NCBI GenBank assembly: GCA_002432425.1
Contig: DJEL01000001.1
Span: 1-64,000, forward strand
DNA: 64,000 nucleotides
Origin: Lachnospiraceae bacterium UBA5899
GTDB lineage: Bacteria > Bacillota > Clostridia > Lachnospirales > Lachnospiraceae
Direction of reading: 5' to 3'
The notes beneath the pieces were generated by a model, which had not been told where the DNA came from, did not search any database, and worked only from the letters and a program-made list of their open reading frames with translations. Below, one piece after another: positions 34,101 through 41,816 of the stretch. The position numbers and the translations under genes were made by a program. Within the stretch, counting starts at the first letter, position 1; the number at the start of each line of letters is the position of its first letter.

Positions 34101-35759
34101 GTGGCGTTCATGGCAGGTATTACGGAGGTTAACTCCTTAAGTGCCCATTACCGCTGCCCCAAGTGCCGGTATTACGATTTCGATTCCCCGGAAGTAAAGG
34201 CGTTTGCCGGCAATGCCGGATGCGATATGCCGGATAAGGTATGCCCGGTCTGCGGAGAGCCGTTAATCAAGGACGGCTTTGACATTCCGTTTGAAACCTT
34301 CCTGGGATTTAAGGGCGATAAGGAGCCGGATATCGATTTAAACTTCTCCGGTGAATACCAGAGTAAGGCGCACAAATATACGGAAGTTATTTTCGGTGCC
34401 GGACAGACCTTCCGTGCCGGTACCATTGCGACCCTTGCGGATAAAACCGCATTCGGTTATGTAAAGAATTATTATGAGGAGAGAGGCATCCACAAGAGAA
34501 CCTGTGAAATCAACCGGATTACCCAGGGATGTACCGGTGTCCGGAGAAGTACCGGACAGCATCCCGGCGGTATCATTGTACTTCCCATGGGACAGGACAT
34601 CAACTCCTTTACCCCGGTGCAGCATCCGGCAAACGATATGACAACGGATACGGTAACGACCCATTTCGATTACCATTCCATTGACCACAACCTGTTAAAG
34701 CTGGATATACTCGGACACGATGATCCTACCATGATTCGTATGCTGCAGGATTTAACGGGCATCGACCCCACGAAAATTCCGCTGGACGATAAGGCGGTTA
34801 TGTCCCTGTTCCAGAATACGGAAGCGATTGGCATCACGCCGTCACAGATAAGCGGCACGCCGGTGGGCTCCTTAGGCATCCCGGAATTCGGTACGGATTT
34901 CGTTATCCAGATGCTCCTTGACACAAAGCCCAAGCAGTTTTCCGACTTAATCCGTATTTCCGGTCTGGGCCACGGAACGGACGTATGGCTGGGCAATGCG
35001 CAGACCCTTATTTTAGAGGGAAAAGCCACCATTTCCACGGCTATCTGCTGTCGAGACGATATTATGATTTACCTGATTAACCAGGGCGTGGAAAGCTCCC
35101 TTTCCTTTACCATTATGGAGAGTGTGCGTAAGGGAAAAGGCTTAAAGCCGGAGTGGGAAGCAGCCATGAAGGAGAAAAACGTTCCCGACTGGTACATCTG
35201 GTCCTGTAAAAAGATTAAGTACATGTTCCCGAAGGCGCATGCGGCGGCGTATGTTATGATGGCATGGCGAATTGCCTACTGCAAAATTAACTATCCGCTG
35301 GCATATTATGCGGCTTACTTCAGTATCCGTGCCAAGGCGTTTTCCTATGAGCTGATGTGCCAGGGGCAGCAGCACTTAGAGGCGATTATGAAAGATTACA
35401 AATCCCGTATGGACAGCCTTTCCAACAAGGAAAAGGATGCCTACGGCGATATGAAAATCGTACAGGAAATGTATGCCAGAGGCTTTGAATTTACGCCCAT
35501 TGATATTTTCAGCGCCCAGTCAAGACTGTTCCAGATTGTGGACGGCAAGCTGATGCCTTCCTTAAACAGCATTGACGGTCTGGGTGAAAAAGCGGCGGAT
35601 GCCATTGTGGAAGCAGCCAAGGACGGTCCGTTCTTAAGTAAGGACGATTTCAAGCAGAGAACCAAGGTGAGCGGCACCATCATCGAACTGATGGACAGCC
35701 TGCACCTGCTCGGCAAGCTGCCGGAGTCCAACCAGATAAGCCTGTTCGACTTTGTGTAA
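31101..35759 (+). CDS. polC: DNA polymerase III alpha subunit, Gram-positive PolC
   Basis: PolC is the main replicative polymerase of low-GC Gram-positives. Domain order in 1552 residues: N-terminal domain, a Gly/Ala/Asn/Gln-rich linker (about 196-285), an OB domain (VTIRGKVTALEVRELKNNEK), a PHP domain (ELHCHTKMSDMDGVSEAKD; AITDHGVV) split by the proofreading exonuclease (FVVFDIETTGFSP; HNASFDTGFI; HHRAVDDAEATAHIF), then the polymerase palm with EPDIDLNFSGEYQ and a zinc motif (CPKCRYY ... CPVCGEP). The start at 31101 is chosen over an in-frame upstream codon since MSKPFLEVF matches a normal start. The linker makes it ~110 residues longer than B. subtilis PolC. Confidence 0.97.
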   Translation: MSKPFLEVFAGLKLPTQVGRQFEDVEVLKITSTSKRDFLRIYISSEHLISKEIVYKAENEIKNQLFKNNDLTVKMYERFHLSSQYTPQNLMDAYWESILLEFQQYDHIMYIALRGAEITYPDRAKILLTVEESVLTKSKEEEMLRILNKVFQERCGVDVVIKFDYREPVESKFAEEEEKKLSMEVAEIAARLRALNGRDDDGNGQSGAVQTATADGQNANDSNGQNSAKAGGAQAGQAAGKAGSAAAKAGDGRGSVSAGAGNRNAGGKGFPQKSGFKGKGDRFYGGDGKKGIKRSDNPDVVYGRDFDKEVTKIVDIIGEIGEVTIRGKVTALEVRELKNNEKSILIFAVTDFTDTISAKVFCPNEFAKELAGDLAVGKFIKVDGIAMMDKFDHELSIGSIAGIKKIPDFTTTRSDHSVKKRVELHCHTKMSDMDGVSEAKDIVKRAYKWGHPAIAITDHGVVQGFTDANHVWDDLYKAEKNARKEKGEPAPDKQDFFKVIYGVEAYIVDDLKEITNNDKGQEIAGTTFVVFDIETTGFSPVHNKIIEIGAVKVKDGKIIDRFSTFINPKVPIPFVIEKLTSINDSMVADAPEIETVLPQFLSFCEDAVLVAHNASFDTGFIRENARRLSLPADFTYLDTMIMSRVLLPEQNKHTLDALCKVFNVSLENHHRAVDDAEATAHIFLHFMKMMEEQGVKTLAEMNTFAKPSDENIARLHSYHCIILAKNDLGRINMYRLISMSHLKYFSRQPKIPKSAINKYRDGLILGSACEAGELYRALLEDRGDEEIAGIVDFYDYLEIQPCGNNAFMIDSPKHPDINSIEDIQDINRRIVRLGEQFNKPVVATCDVHFLDPEDEVYRRIIMAGKGFDDADNQAPLYLRTTEEMLEEFQYLGSEKAEEIVITNTNMIADMIETIAPVRPDKCPPVIPDSDKTLTAICYNRAHEIYGDTLPKIVEDRLEKELHSIITNGFAVMYIIAQKLVWKSVEDGYLVGSRGSVGSSLVAFMAGITEVNSLSAHYRCPKCRYYDFDSPEVKAFAGNAGCDMPDKVCPVCGEPLIKDGFDIPFETFLGFKGDKEPDIDLNFSGEYQSKAHKYTEVIFGAGQTFRAGTIATLADKTAFGYVKNYYEERGIHKRTCEINRITQGCTGVRRSTGQHPGGIIVLPMGQDINSFTPVQHPANDMTTDTVTTHFDYHSIDHNLLKLDILGHDDPTMIRMLQDLTGIDPTKIPLDDKAVMSLFQNTEAIGITPSQISGTPVGSLGIPEFGTDFVIQMLLDTKPKQFSDLIRISGLGHGTDVWLGNAQTLILEGKATISTAICCRDDIMIYLINQGVESSLSFTIMESVRKGKGLKPEWEAAMKEKNVPDWYIWSCKKIKYMFPKAHAAAYVMMAWRIAYCKINYPLAYYAAYFSIRAKAFSYELMCQGQQHLEAIMKDYKSRMDSLSNKEKDAYGDMKIVQEMYARGFEFTPIDIFSAQSRLFQIVDGKLMPSLNSIDGLGEKAADAIVEAAKDGPFLSKDDFKQRTKVSGTIIELMDSLHLLGKLPESNQISLFDFV

Positions 35760-35761
35760 AA

Positions 35762-35779
35762 GCCGATACGGCAATTTTT
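35762..35779 (+). terminator. Weak terminator after polC
   Basis: GCCG-ATA-CGGC followed by AATTTTT, with a matching A-run upstream. The stem is short, so efficiency may be low. Confidence 0.45.
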
Positions 35780-35792
35780 ATCATTCTCTGTG

Positions 35793-35821
35793 TTGACAAA
35801 CGGAAATCTTGTGGCTATAAT
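35793..35821 (+). promoter_or_regulatory. Promoter of the T-box/tyrS transcript
   Basis: Perfect TTGACA (35793-35798), 17-bp spacer, perfect TATAAT (35816-35821). It precedes the T-box leader by a few bases. Confidence 0.88.
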
Positions 35822-35828
35822 GTGACTA

Positions 35829-36125
35829 ATTCCTAACAAAACAGTAAATGCGATGAAGAGAAGAGTACCATCATTAAGACCTACAGAGAGTTGCCGGAGG
35901 CTGAGAGGCGCAGGATAGATGAATGGGAAGTACATCTCGGAGCTGCAGACCGAAATGCGTTGCAAAGTAGACTCTGCCGGCCGGCACCGATAGCAGCCAT
36001 GGTTGTAATAAGATGATAATCTTACGCATACCAAGAAAGCCGTAAATCGTGAGGTTTACGGGAATGAAGGTGGTACCACGGGCTTATACCTGTCCTTTCT
36101 TTACAGAGAGGGCAGGTTTTTTTGT
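35829..36125 (+). promoter_or_regulatory. T-box leader, tyrosine-specific, controlling tyrS
   Basis: A transcriptional T-box attenuator. The T-box sequence AAGGTGGTACCACGG lies at 36067-36081, with TGGT able to pair with the ACCA end of uncharged tRNA-Tyr. The specifier TAC (35931-35933, in GGGAAGTACATCTC) fits Tyr. Stem I elements (GAGAGTTGCCGG, GCTGAGAGGCGC) are visible upstream. The leader ends in a terminator, CCTGTCCT / AGGGCAGG followed by TTTTTTT (36090-36122). Uncharged tRNA-Tyr should favour the antiterminator and tyrS expression. The specifier call rests on position relative to Stem I. Confidence 0.92.
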
Positions 36126-36166
36126 TATGATGGAAATTTTTTAGAAACAAAAAGGAGGACAAAGAA

Positions 36167-37387
36167 ATGACAATTTTTGATGAGTTAAAAGCCAGAGGCT
36201 TACTGGCACAGCTCACAGACGAAGAAGAAATCAAGGAACTGATTAACAACGGTAAGGCAACCTTTTACATCGGATTTGACCCCACCGCAGACAGCCTTCA
36301 TGTAGGCCATTTCATGGCACTCTGCCTAATGAAGAGACTGCAGCAGGCAGGCAACCGTCCCATCGCCCTGATTGGCGGCGGTACCGGTATGATTGGTGAC
36401 CCTTCCGGCAGAAGCGACCTTCGTACCATGATGACCACGGAGCAGATTGACCACAACTGCGAATGCTTCAAGAAGCAGATGAGCCGTTTCATCGAGTTCG
36501 GCGAGGGCAAGGCACTTATGGTAAACAATGCGGACTGGCTGAGAGATTTGAACTACATTGAATTTATCCGTGACATCGGCGTGCATTTCTCCGTAAACCG
36601 TATGCTGACGGCAGAATGCTACAAGCAGCGTATGGAAAAGGGCTTAAGCTTCCTGGAATTCAACTACATGATTATGCAGAGCTACGACTTCTTATCCCTG
36701 TACGAAAGATACGGCTGCAACATGCAGTTCGGCGGTGACGACCAGTGGAGCAACATGTTGGGCGGTACCGAACTCATCAGAAGAAAGCTGGGCAAGGATG
36801 CTTATGCGATGACCATTACCCTGCTTCTTAACTCCGAAGGCAAGAAGATGGGCAAGACCCAGAAGGGTGCCGTATGGTTAGACCCCAACAAGACTTCTCC
36901 GTTCGAGTTCTACCAGTACTGGAGAAACGTAGCGGATGCCGATGTCCTGAAATGCTTACGGATGCTGACCTTCCTTCCTTTAGAGCAGATTGACGAGATG
37001 GACAAATGGGAAGGCAGCCAGTTAAATCAGGCAAAGGAAATCCTGGCATACGAGCTGACCAATCTGGTTCACGGCGAAGAAGAAGCCAAGAAAGCACAGG
37101 AAAGCGCAAGAGCACTGTTCTCCGGAAGCATTGCCGGGGAAATGCCCGAAGCAAAGCTTACCGAGGCAGATTTCCAGGACGGCTCCATTGACATTATGGG
37201 CGTACTGGTAAAGGCAGGCTTATGTGCATCCCGTTCCGAAGCAAGACGTGCCGTAGAGCAGGGCGGTGTTACCGTAGCGGACGAAAAGGTAACCGACATC
37301 AAGACCACATATGCACCGGAGCAGTTTGACGGTGACGGACTTGTGGTAAGAAGAGGCAAGAAAAACTTCAAACGTGTGAAGATGTAA
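36167..37387 (+). CDS. tyrS: Tyrosyl-tRNA synthetase
   Basis: TyrRS charges tRNA-Tyr. The class I signatures are HVGHFM (HIGH-like) and KKMGKTQ (KMSKS-like). The C-terminal S4 domain, VKAGLCASRSEARRAVEQGG, is present. The 406-residue length is normal for the TyrS type found in clostridia. AAGGAGGAC precedes the ATG. Expression is under the tyrosine T-box directly upstream. Confidence 0.97.
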   Translation: MTIFDELKARGLLAQLTDEEEIKELINNGKATFYIGFDPTADSLHVGHFMALCLMKRLQQAGNRPIALIGGGTGMIGDPSGRSDLRTMMTTEQIDHNCECFKKQMSRFIEFGEGKALMVNNADWLRDLNYIEFIRDIGVHFSVNRMLTAECYKQRMEKGLSFLEFNYMIMQSYDFLSLYERYGCNMQFGGDDQWSNMLGGTELIRRKLGKDAYAMTITLLLNSEGKKMGKTQKGAVWLDPNKTSPFEFYQYWRNVADADVLKCLRMLTFLPLEQIDEMDKWEGSQLNQAKEILAYELTNLVHGEEEAKKAQESARALFSGSIAGEMPEAKLTEADFQDGSIDIMGVLVKAGLCASRSEARRAVEQGGVTVADEKVTDIKTTYAPEQFDGDGLVVRRGKKNFKRVKM

Positions 37388-37416
37388 GCATAATGAAAGT
37401 TCCCCTTTCATACAAT
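37388..37416 (+). promoter_or_regulatory. Sigma-E-type promoter of spoIVA, nested in the tyrS terminator
   Basis: GCATAAT (37388-37394; 6 of 7 to the sigma-E -35 KMATATT), 14-bp spacer, CATACAAT (37409-37416; perfect to the sigma-E -10 CATACAMT). The start site would lie near 37423, just before the right arm of the hairpin. B. subtilis spoIVA is sigma-E dependent, which supports the call. Confidence 0.68.
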
Positions 37417-37442
37417 TTATTAAGTATGGAAGGGGATTTTTT
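37401..37442 (+). terminator. tyrS terminator that also covers the spoIVA ribosome site
   Basis: TCCCCTTTCATAC pairs with GTATGGAAGGGGA (37424-37436; one G-U), followed by TTTTTT directly before the spoIVA ATG. The right arm contains the only Shine-Dalgarno sequence of spoIVA (GGAAGGGG, 37428-37435). Confidence 0.85.
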
Positions 37443-38942
37443 ATGGACTTGATGGTAAATAAAGAATATGACTTGTACAAGGACATACAGGAAAGATGCC
37501 GTGGGGAAATCTACATAGGGGTGGTCGGCCCGGTGCGTACCGGCAAATCCACGTTTATCAAACGCTTCATGGATGTCTGTGTGCTTCCCTTTATGGAAGA
37601 TGAGCATGAAAAGGAAAGGGCAAAGGACGAACTGCCGCAGAGTGCGGGAGGAAAGACCATTACGACCACGGAGCCGAAATTCATTCCGAAGGAAGCTGCC
37701 GCCGTGCATCTCGGCGGGGACGTGGAGGCAAAGGTAAGGCTCATTGACTGTGTGGGTTACATGGTGGAAGGCGCCACCGGCCACATGGAAGAAAATACGG
37801 AGCGTATGGTAAAAACGCCCTGGTCGGATACGGAAATTCCGTTTACACAGGCAGCAGGTATCGGTACGGATAAAGTCATCCACGACCATTCCACCATAGG
37901 ACTTGTGGTTACCACGGACGGCAGCTTCGGGGAACTCCCGAGAGCGGCGTATCTGGATGCGGAAGAAAAGACTATTCTGGCATTGAAGAAACTGCGCAAG
38001 CCGTTTCTGGTGCTGCTTAATTCCGAAAAGCCCTATGCGGATGAAACCAAGGCGATGGCGGAAGAAATCGGAGAAAAGTATAAAGTGGCTGTCCGTCCGG
38101 TCAACTGCGCCCAGTTAAAGATGGATGACATACATAGCATCATGGAGCAGATACTTTATGAATTCCCGGTTTCCCGCATGGAATTTTTCATGCCGAAGTG
38201 GGTGGAGATGTTAAGCCTCGACAATCCCATGAAGAAGGAAATGGTGGGTGCGGTGAAAAACCTCATGAAGGCGGTCAACTCCGTCCGGGATATCCGCAGC
38301 ATGCAGGTGGACGGCAGGGTGCCGGTGGAAAGCCAGTACATCAAACGTCTGAAAACAGAAAACATCAATTTAGCGGACGGCAGTGTGAAGCTGCAGATGG
38401 ACGTGGACAACAGCTTCTATTATGAAATGTTAAGCGACCTGGTAGGGGATGAAATCAGCGGGGAATACCAGCTTATTACCAAATTAAAAGAACTCTCCGC
38501 CATGAAGAAGGAATATGCCAAGGTACTGCAGGCGGTTCAGTCCGTGCGGCAGAAGGGCTACGGCGTGGTAACACCGGAAAGGGAAGAAATCAGTCTGGCG
38601 AAGCCGGAGCTTATCCGCCACGGCAACAAGTTTGGCGTCAAAATCAAGGCGGAAAGTCCTTCCATTCACATGATACGCGCCAACATCGAAACGGAAATTG
38701 CGCCCATTGTGGGAACGGAAGAGCAGGCACAGGATTTGATACGCTATATCAACGAAGCGGACAGCCGGGAGGAAGGCATCTGGGAAACCAACATTTTCGG
38801 CAAAACCGTGGAGCAGCTTGTGGATGACGGCATCACCGGCAAAATCTCCATGATAGGCGAAGAAAGCCAGGTGAAGCTGCAGGACACCATGCAGAAAATC
38901 GTCAACGACATGAACGGCGGAATGGTTTGTATTATTATATAA
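37443..38942 (+). CDS. spoIVA: Stage IV sporulation protein A, spore coat basement ATPase
   Basis: SpoIVA is made in the mother cell and polymerises, using ATP, on the forespore surface as the base of the coat. The P-loop GPVRTGKST lies at residues 29-37, preceded by DIQERCRGEIYIGVV, close to the B. subtilis protein. Its 499 residues are full length and the C-terminus (NDMNGGMVCIII) is the conserved membrane-targeting end. The ATG at 37443 follows GGAAGGGG at seven bases; an ATG three codons on is possible. Confidence 0.97.
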   Translation: MDLMVNKEYDLYKDIQERCRGEIYIGVVGPVRTGKSTFIKRFMDVCVLPFMEDEHEKERAKDELPQSAGGKTITTTEPKFIPKEAAAVHLGGDVEAKVRLIDCVGYMVEGATGHMEENTERMVKTPWSDTEIPFTQAAGIGTDKVIHDHSTIGLVVTTDGSFGELPRAAYLDAEEKTILALKKLRKPFLVLLNSEKPYADETKAMAEEIGEKYKVAVRPVNCAQLKMDDIHSIMEQILYEFPVSRMEFFMPKWVEMLSLDNPMKKEMVGAVKNLMKAVNSVRDIRSMQVDGRVPVESQYIKRLKTENINLADGSVKLQMDVDNSFYYEMLSDLVGDEISGEYQLITKLKELSAMKKEYAKVLQAVQSVRQKGYGVVTPEREEISLAKPELIRHGNKFGVKIKAESPSIHMIRANIETEIAPIVGTEEQAQDLIRYINEADSREEGIWETNIFGKTVEQLVDDGITGKISMIGEESQVKLQDTMQKIVNDMNGGMVCIII

Positions 38943-38957
38943 GTAAGGCATGAAAGA

Positions 38958-39082
38958 GGCGGGATTTTTCCTACGCAGACGCGCTTGCGCTTAGTAGTCA
39001 CCGTAGCGGCACATAAGGTGTCAAAGTACGACACCTAAGTGCCGACGGCGACTAAAAGTCTGCTTTAGGAAAAATTCCCGCC
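38958..39082. repeat. Large nested palindromic element between spoIVA and the MutS-like gene
   Basis: The outer stem pairs GGCGGGA..TTTTTCCTA..GCAGAC (38958-38980) with GTCTGC..TTTAGGAAAAA..TTCCCGCC (39058-39082). Inside are a small hairpin GCGCTTGCGC (38981-38990) and a long inner stem TTAGTAGTC..CCG..GGCAC..AGGTGTC (38991-39022) with GACACCT..GTGCCG..CGG..GACTAA (39029-39055). The fold resembles a REP/MITE-like dispersed element or a structured RNA; it may also act as a two-way terminator. No gene is seen between 38943 and 39293 apart from this element, its partial copy and a promoter. Confidence 0.8.
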
Positions 39083-39151
39083 TTCTTAATATGCCGGAGG
39101 GAGAAGCGCTAAGAGGTGTGTTTGCAAAAATGCCTGTTGATGAAGGAATAC

Positions 39152-39184
39152 GCGCAAGCGGGTCTGCGTAGGAAGAAACCAGCC
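39152..39184 (-). repeat. Inverted partial copy of the palindromic element's left arm
   Basis: GCGCAAGCGGGTCTGCGTAG and the bases after it match the reverse complement of 38958-38990 with only a few changes. It could pair with the full element's left arm and so give an alternative larger fold. Confidence 0.75.
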
Positions 39185-39202
39185 TGCTTGCCATTTGCCA
39201 CC

Positions 39203-39231
39203 TTGTTTTTCCCTCCCCACACTGTTATAAT
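39203..39231 (+). promoter_or_regulatory. Promoter of the MutS-like gene
   Basis: TTGTTT (39203-39208), 17-bp spacer, extended -10 TGTTATAAT (TATAAT at 39226-39231). The -35 is weak, the -10 strong. Confidence 0.5.
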
Positions 39232-39293
39232 GAACAAAGCCGCACAGTGACGTCGGTATGCGGCAAGAAAACGAAAAGGAACCGAACACACAC

Positions 39294-40976
39294 ATGGAAT
39301 ATGTAGTTTTTGCCTTCGTGGCAGTAGGTCTGATTGCGCTGCTGGCTGCAAAAGGAATTTACGATACCAAATCGGAAAAGGCACGGATACTGTACCAGTT
39401 CCGGCACAAGTACGGAGAACTCCGCAAAAAAGAATACGGACTGGACCGCTATAAGGCGATAGCGGGGTATTTCAAGCATCACGGAAAAGAAGAACAGATA
39501 GATGAAATCACCTTTCAGGATTTGTCCATGGATGATATTTTCATGCAGATGAACTTCACCAACTGCCAGGCAGGGGAAGAGGTGTTGTATCATTTACTGC
39601 GGACTCCCGATTTTACAGAGGAGCCTCTCGCCCACAAGGAAGCGGTTATCCAATATTTTGAAGAACACGAAGAAGAACGGGTGCAGTTACAGTACCGGCT
39701 GCAGGAAACAGGCTATACCGGCAAGTTTTCCCTCTACGATTATCTGGACAACCTGGATATTCTGGGAAAGCGCTCCAACCTGCAGCACTACACGCTGCAT
39801 ATCAGTTACATTCCCGCCATTGCATTCTGTTTTTTCAGCCCGTCTCTGGGCATCCTGCTCATCCTCGGTCTGATGATGTACGGCATGATAAGTTATTTCC
39901 GGGAAAAAGGCGAAGTGGATGTGTATTTAAGCAGCTTTGCGTTTATCTTAAAACTCATGGAAACCTCGGAAAAAATAGAGCAGCTTTCGGCAGAGGGTAT
40001 CAAAGAGGAACAGGGCAGACTGCGGGAAAACAGAAAAGCGCTGGGACAGTTTCGGAGAGGCTCTTTCTGGCTGATGTCCAACGGCAGAATGTCCGGCTCC
40101 GGCAATCCTCTGGATATGATACTGGATTACCTGCGTATGAGCCTGCATTTTGACCTGATTAAATTTAATACCATGTTAGAGCAGGTAAGAAAGCATACGG
40201 AAAATGTGGACGGGCTGTTTTACACCATTGGCTACTTAGATGCCATGGTTGCCATCGGGGAATACCGGGCATCCTTACAGAACGGGTACTGCATTCCGGT
40301 GCTGCAGGAGGAAAAAGAACCGTTTCTTAATATGGAAGAAGGGTATCACCCGCTGCTTGACAACCCGGTGAAAAATTCCATAGAAGCGAAGAACGGCATT
40401 TTGCTGACCGGCTCCAATGCGTCCGGTAAATCTACCTTCTTACGGACGGTGGCAATTTCCGCCATTCTTGCCCAGACCATTCACACGGTACCGGCAAGGC
40501 AGTACCGGGCAGGGTATTTCCGCATTATGTCCGCCATGTCCTTAAGCGACGATATTTTATCGGGCGAGAGCTATTATATTGTGGAAATCCGGGCTATAAA
40601 GAGAATAATGGACACCATCCGGGAAAAAGGGCATGTGCTCTGTTTTGTGGATGAAGTGCTGCGCGGCACCAACACCGTGGAGCGAATTGCGGCAGGCACG
40701 GAAATTTTACGGAAGCTTCTGACAAACCATACCCTGTGCTTTGCAGCCACCCACGATTTGGAACTGACGGAGCTTTTAAAAGACAGTTACGACAATTATC
40801 ATTTTGAAGAAGAGGTAAAAGACGGGGATGTGCATTTTAACTACCGGCTGATGAACGGCAGGGCAACTACCCGTAACGCCATCAAGCTGCTTTCCGCTTT
40901 CGGCTATGACGAGGACATCATAAAGGGCGCCGGCAGGAGAGCGGATGAATTCCTGCAGACGGGACAGTGGAAGTAA
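39294..40976 (+). CDS. MutS-domain-V ATPase with N-terminal membrane helix
   Basis: This protein carries only the ATPase half of MutS. An N-terminal hydrophobic helix (about residues 3-19) is followed by a lever-like helical region with two further hydrophobic stretches (about 165-205), then the ABC-type ATPase: Walker A LLTGSNASGKST near residue 373, the signature/Walker B region LCFVDEVLRGTNTVER and ATHDLELTELL. The mismatch-recognition domain I and the Smr domain of MutS2 are absent. Membrane-associated MutS-like proteins of this kind are common in Firmicutes and unassigned. The ATG at 39294 is chosen because the hydrophobic helix starts there; 39258 is an alternative, and neither has a well-spaced ribosome site. 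Confidence 0.85.
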   Translation: MEYVVFAFVAVGLIALLAAKGIYDTKSEKARILYQFRHKYGELRKKEYGLDRYKAIAGYFKHHGKEEQIDEITFQDLSMDDIFMQMNFTNCQAGEEVLYHLLRTPDFTEEPLAHKEAVIQYFEEHEEERVQLQYRLQETGYTGKFSLYDYLDNLDILGKRSNLQHYTLHISYIPAIAFCFFSPSLGILLILGLMMYGMISYFREKGEVDVYLSSFAFILKLMETSEKIEQLSAEGIKEEQGRLRENRKALGQFRRGSFWLMSNGRMSGSGNPLDMILDYLRMSLHFDLIKFNTMLEQVRKHTENVDGLFYTIGYLDAMVAIGEYRASLQNGYCIPVLQEEKEPFLNMEEGYHPLLDNPVKNSIEAKNGILLTGSNASGKSTFLRTVAISAILAQTIHTVPARQYRAGYFRIMSAMSLSDDILSGESYYIVEIRAIKRIMDTIREKGHVLCFVDEVLRGTNTVERIAAGTEILRKLLTNHTLCFAATHDLELTELLKDSYDNYHFEEEVKDGDVHFNYRLMNGRATTRNAIKLLSAFGYDEDIIKGAGRRADEFLQTGQWK

Positions 40977-41055
40977 AGAAGCGACAGAATAGGAAGCAGA
41001 ATAAGCACAGATAAAGCGAAATGAAAAACGGAAACGAAAGGATAGAAAGAAGCAT

Positions 41056-41538
41056 ATGAAAGTTACGTTATATTCGGACGGTTCGGCGAGGGGCAACCCG
41101 GAAGGACCGGGAGGCTACGGCACGGTACTGCAGTTTGTGGATGCCAAAAACACCCTGCATGAGAGAGAATACAGTGCCGGCTACAAAAAGACCACCAACA
41201 ACCGCATGGAGCTGATGGGCGTGATTACCGGGCTGGAAGCACTGACAAAGCCCTGTGAGGTAACCGTTATTTCCGACTCCAAGTATGTGACGGATGCGTT
41301 CAATGCGCACTGGGTGGACAACTGGAAGAAAAACAACTGGCGGACAAGCACCAAGCAGCCGGTTAAAAACAAAGAACTTTGGGAACGACTGTTAAAGGCT
41401 ATGGAGCCCCATTCGGTGACCTTTGAATGGGTGAAAGGGCACAACGGACACCCGGAAAACGAAAGATGCGACAGGCTCGCCACCACGGCAGCGGATGGGG
41501 AGATACTTCTTGACGATGACGGAGGTTCGTTGCTATAA
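41056..41538 (+). CDS. rnhA: Ribonuclease HI
   Basis: RNase HI cleaves RNA in RNA-DNA hybrids. Catalytic residues are complete: Asp8 (YSDGSARGNP), Glu52 (NNRMELMG), Asp74 (ISDSKYV) and Asp139 (ERCDRLAT), with His129 in KGHNGHPENE. The basic handle WVDNWKKNNW is present, so this is an E. coli-like RNase HI. Length 160 is normal. The 3' end contains a promoter for the next small gene. Confidence 0.96.
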   Translation: MKVTLYSDGSARGNPEGPGGYGTVLQFVDAKNTLHEREYSAGYKKTTNNRMELMGVITGLEALTKPCEVTVISDSKYVTDAFNAHWVDNWKKNNWRTSTKQPVKNKELWERLLKAMEPHSVTFEWVKGHNGHPENERCDRLATTAADGEILLDDDGGSLL

Positions 41539-41539
41539 T
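41510..41539 (+). promoter_or_regulatory. Promoter of the 50-residue membrane protein gene, inside the rnhA 3' end
   Basis: TTGACG (41510-41515), 18-bp spacer, extended -10 TGCTATAAT (TATAAT at 41534-41539). The rnhA stop overlaps the -10 region. Confidence 0.65.
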
Positions 41540-41574
41540 AGAACTTACATGAAAAAGTGGAAGGGATGAGAATT

Positions 41575-41727
41575 ATGGCATTTATCAATTCATTTTTAAG
41601 TTATCTTCTTGTTTTCTTTGTATTCTGCATCATTGGCGGATTTGGCATTTTCATGGGCATTACTTTACGGAAACGGAAAAACACCAAGGAAGAAAATCAG
41701 AATAAAGAGGCAGAAGCCGTACAATAA
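41575..41727 (+). CDS. 50-residue single-pass membrane protein
   Basis: An ATG with an AAGGGATGAG site upstream opens a 50-codon frame. Residues 5-31 are a long hydrophobic, Phe/Gly-rich helix (SYLLVFFVFCIIGGFGIFMG), then a basic patch LRKRKN and an acidic Glu/Gln-rich tail. The pattern fits an N-out/C-in small membrane protein. It has its own promoter and terminator, so it is a monocistronic gene. I know of similar small proteins in Lachnospiraceae but no function. Confidence 0.72.
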   Translation: MAFINSFLSYLLVFFVFCIIGGFGIFMGITLRKRKNTKEENQNKEAEAVQ

Positions 41728-41766
41728 CCATGGACACATGGCAGCAGGCTCTGAAAAAGGACTGAC

Positions 41767-41795
41767 AAGAATCCGGCAAAACTGGGTTCTTTTTT
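41767..41795 (+). terminator. Terminator after the small membrane protein gene
   Basis: AAGAATCC / GGGTTCTT (one G-U) with a nine-base loop, followed by TTTT. A competing pairing, CCGGCAA (41773-41779) with TTGCCGG (41799-41805), would instead cover the ribosome site of the WYL gene. Confidence 0.75.
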
Positions 41796-41816
41796 GTCTT
41801 GCCGGGGGATAAAAAT

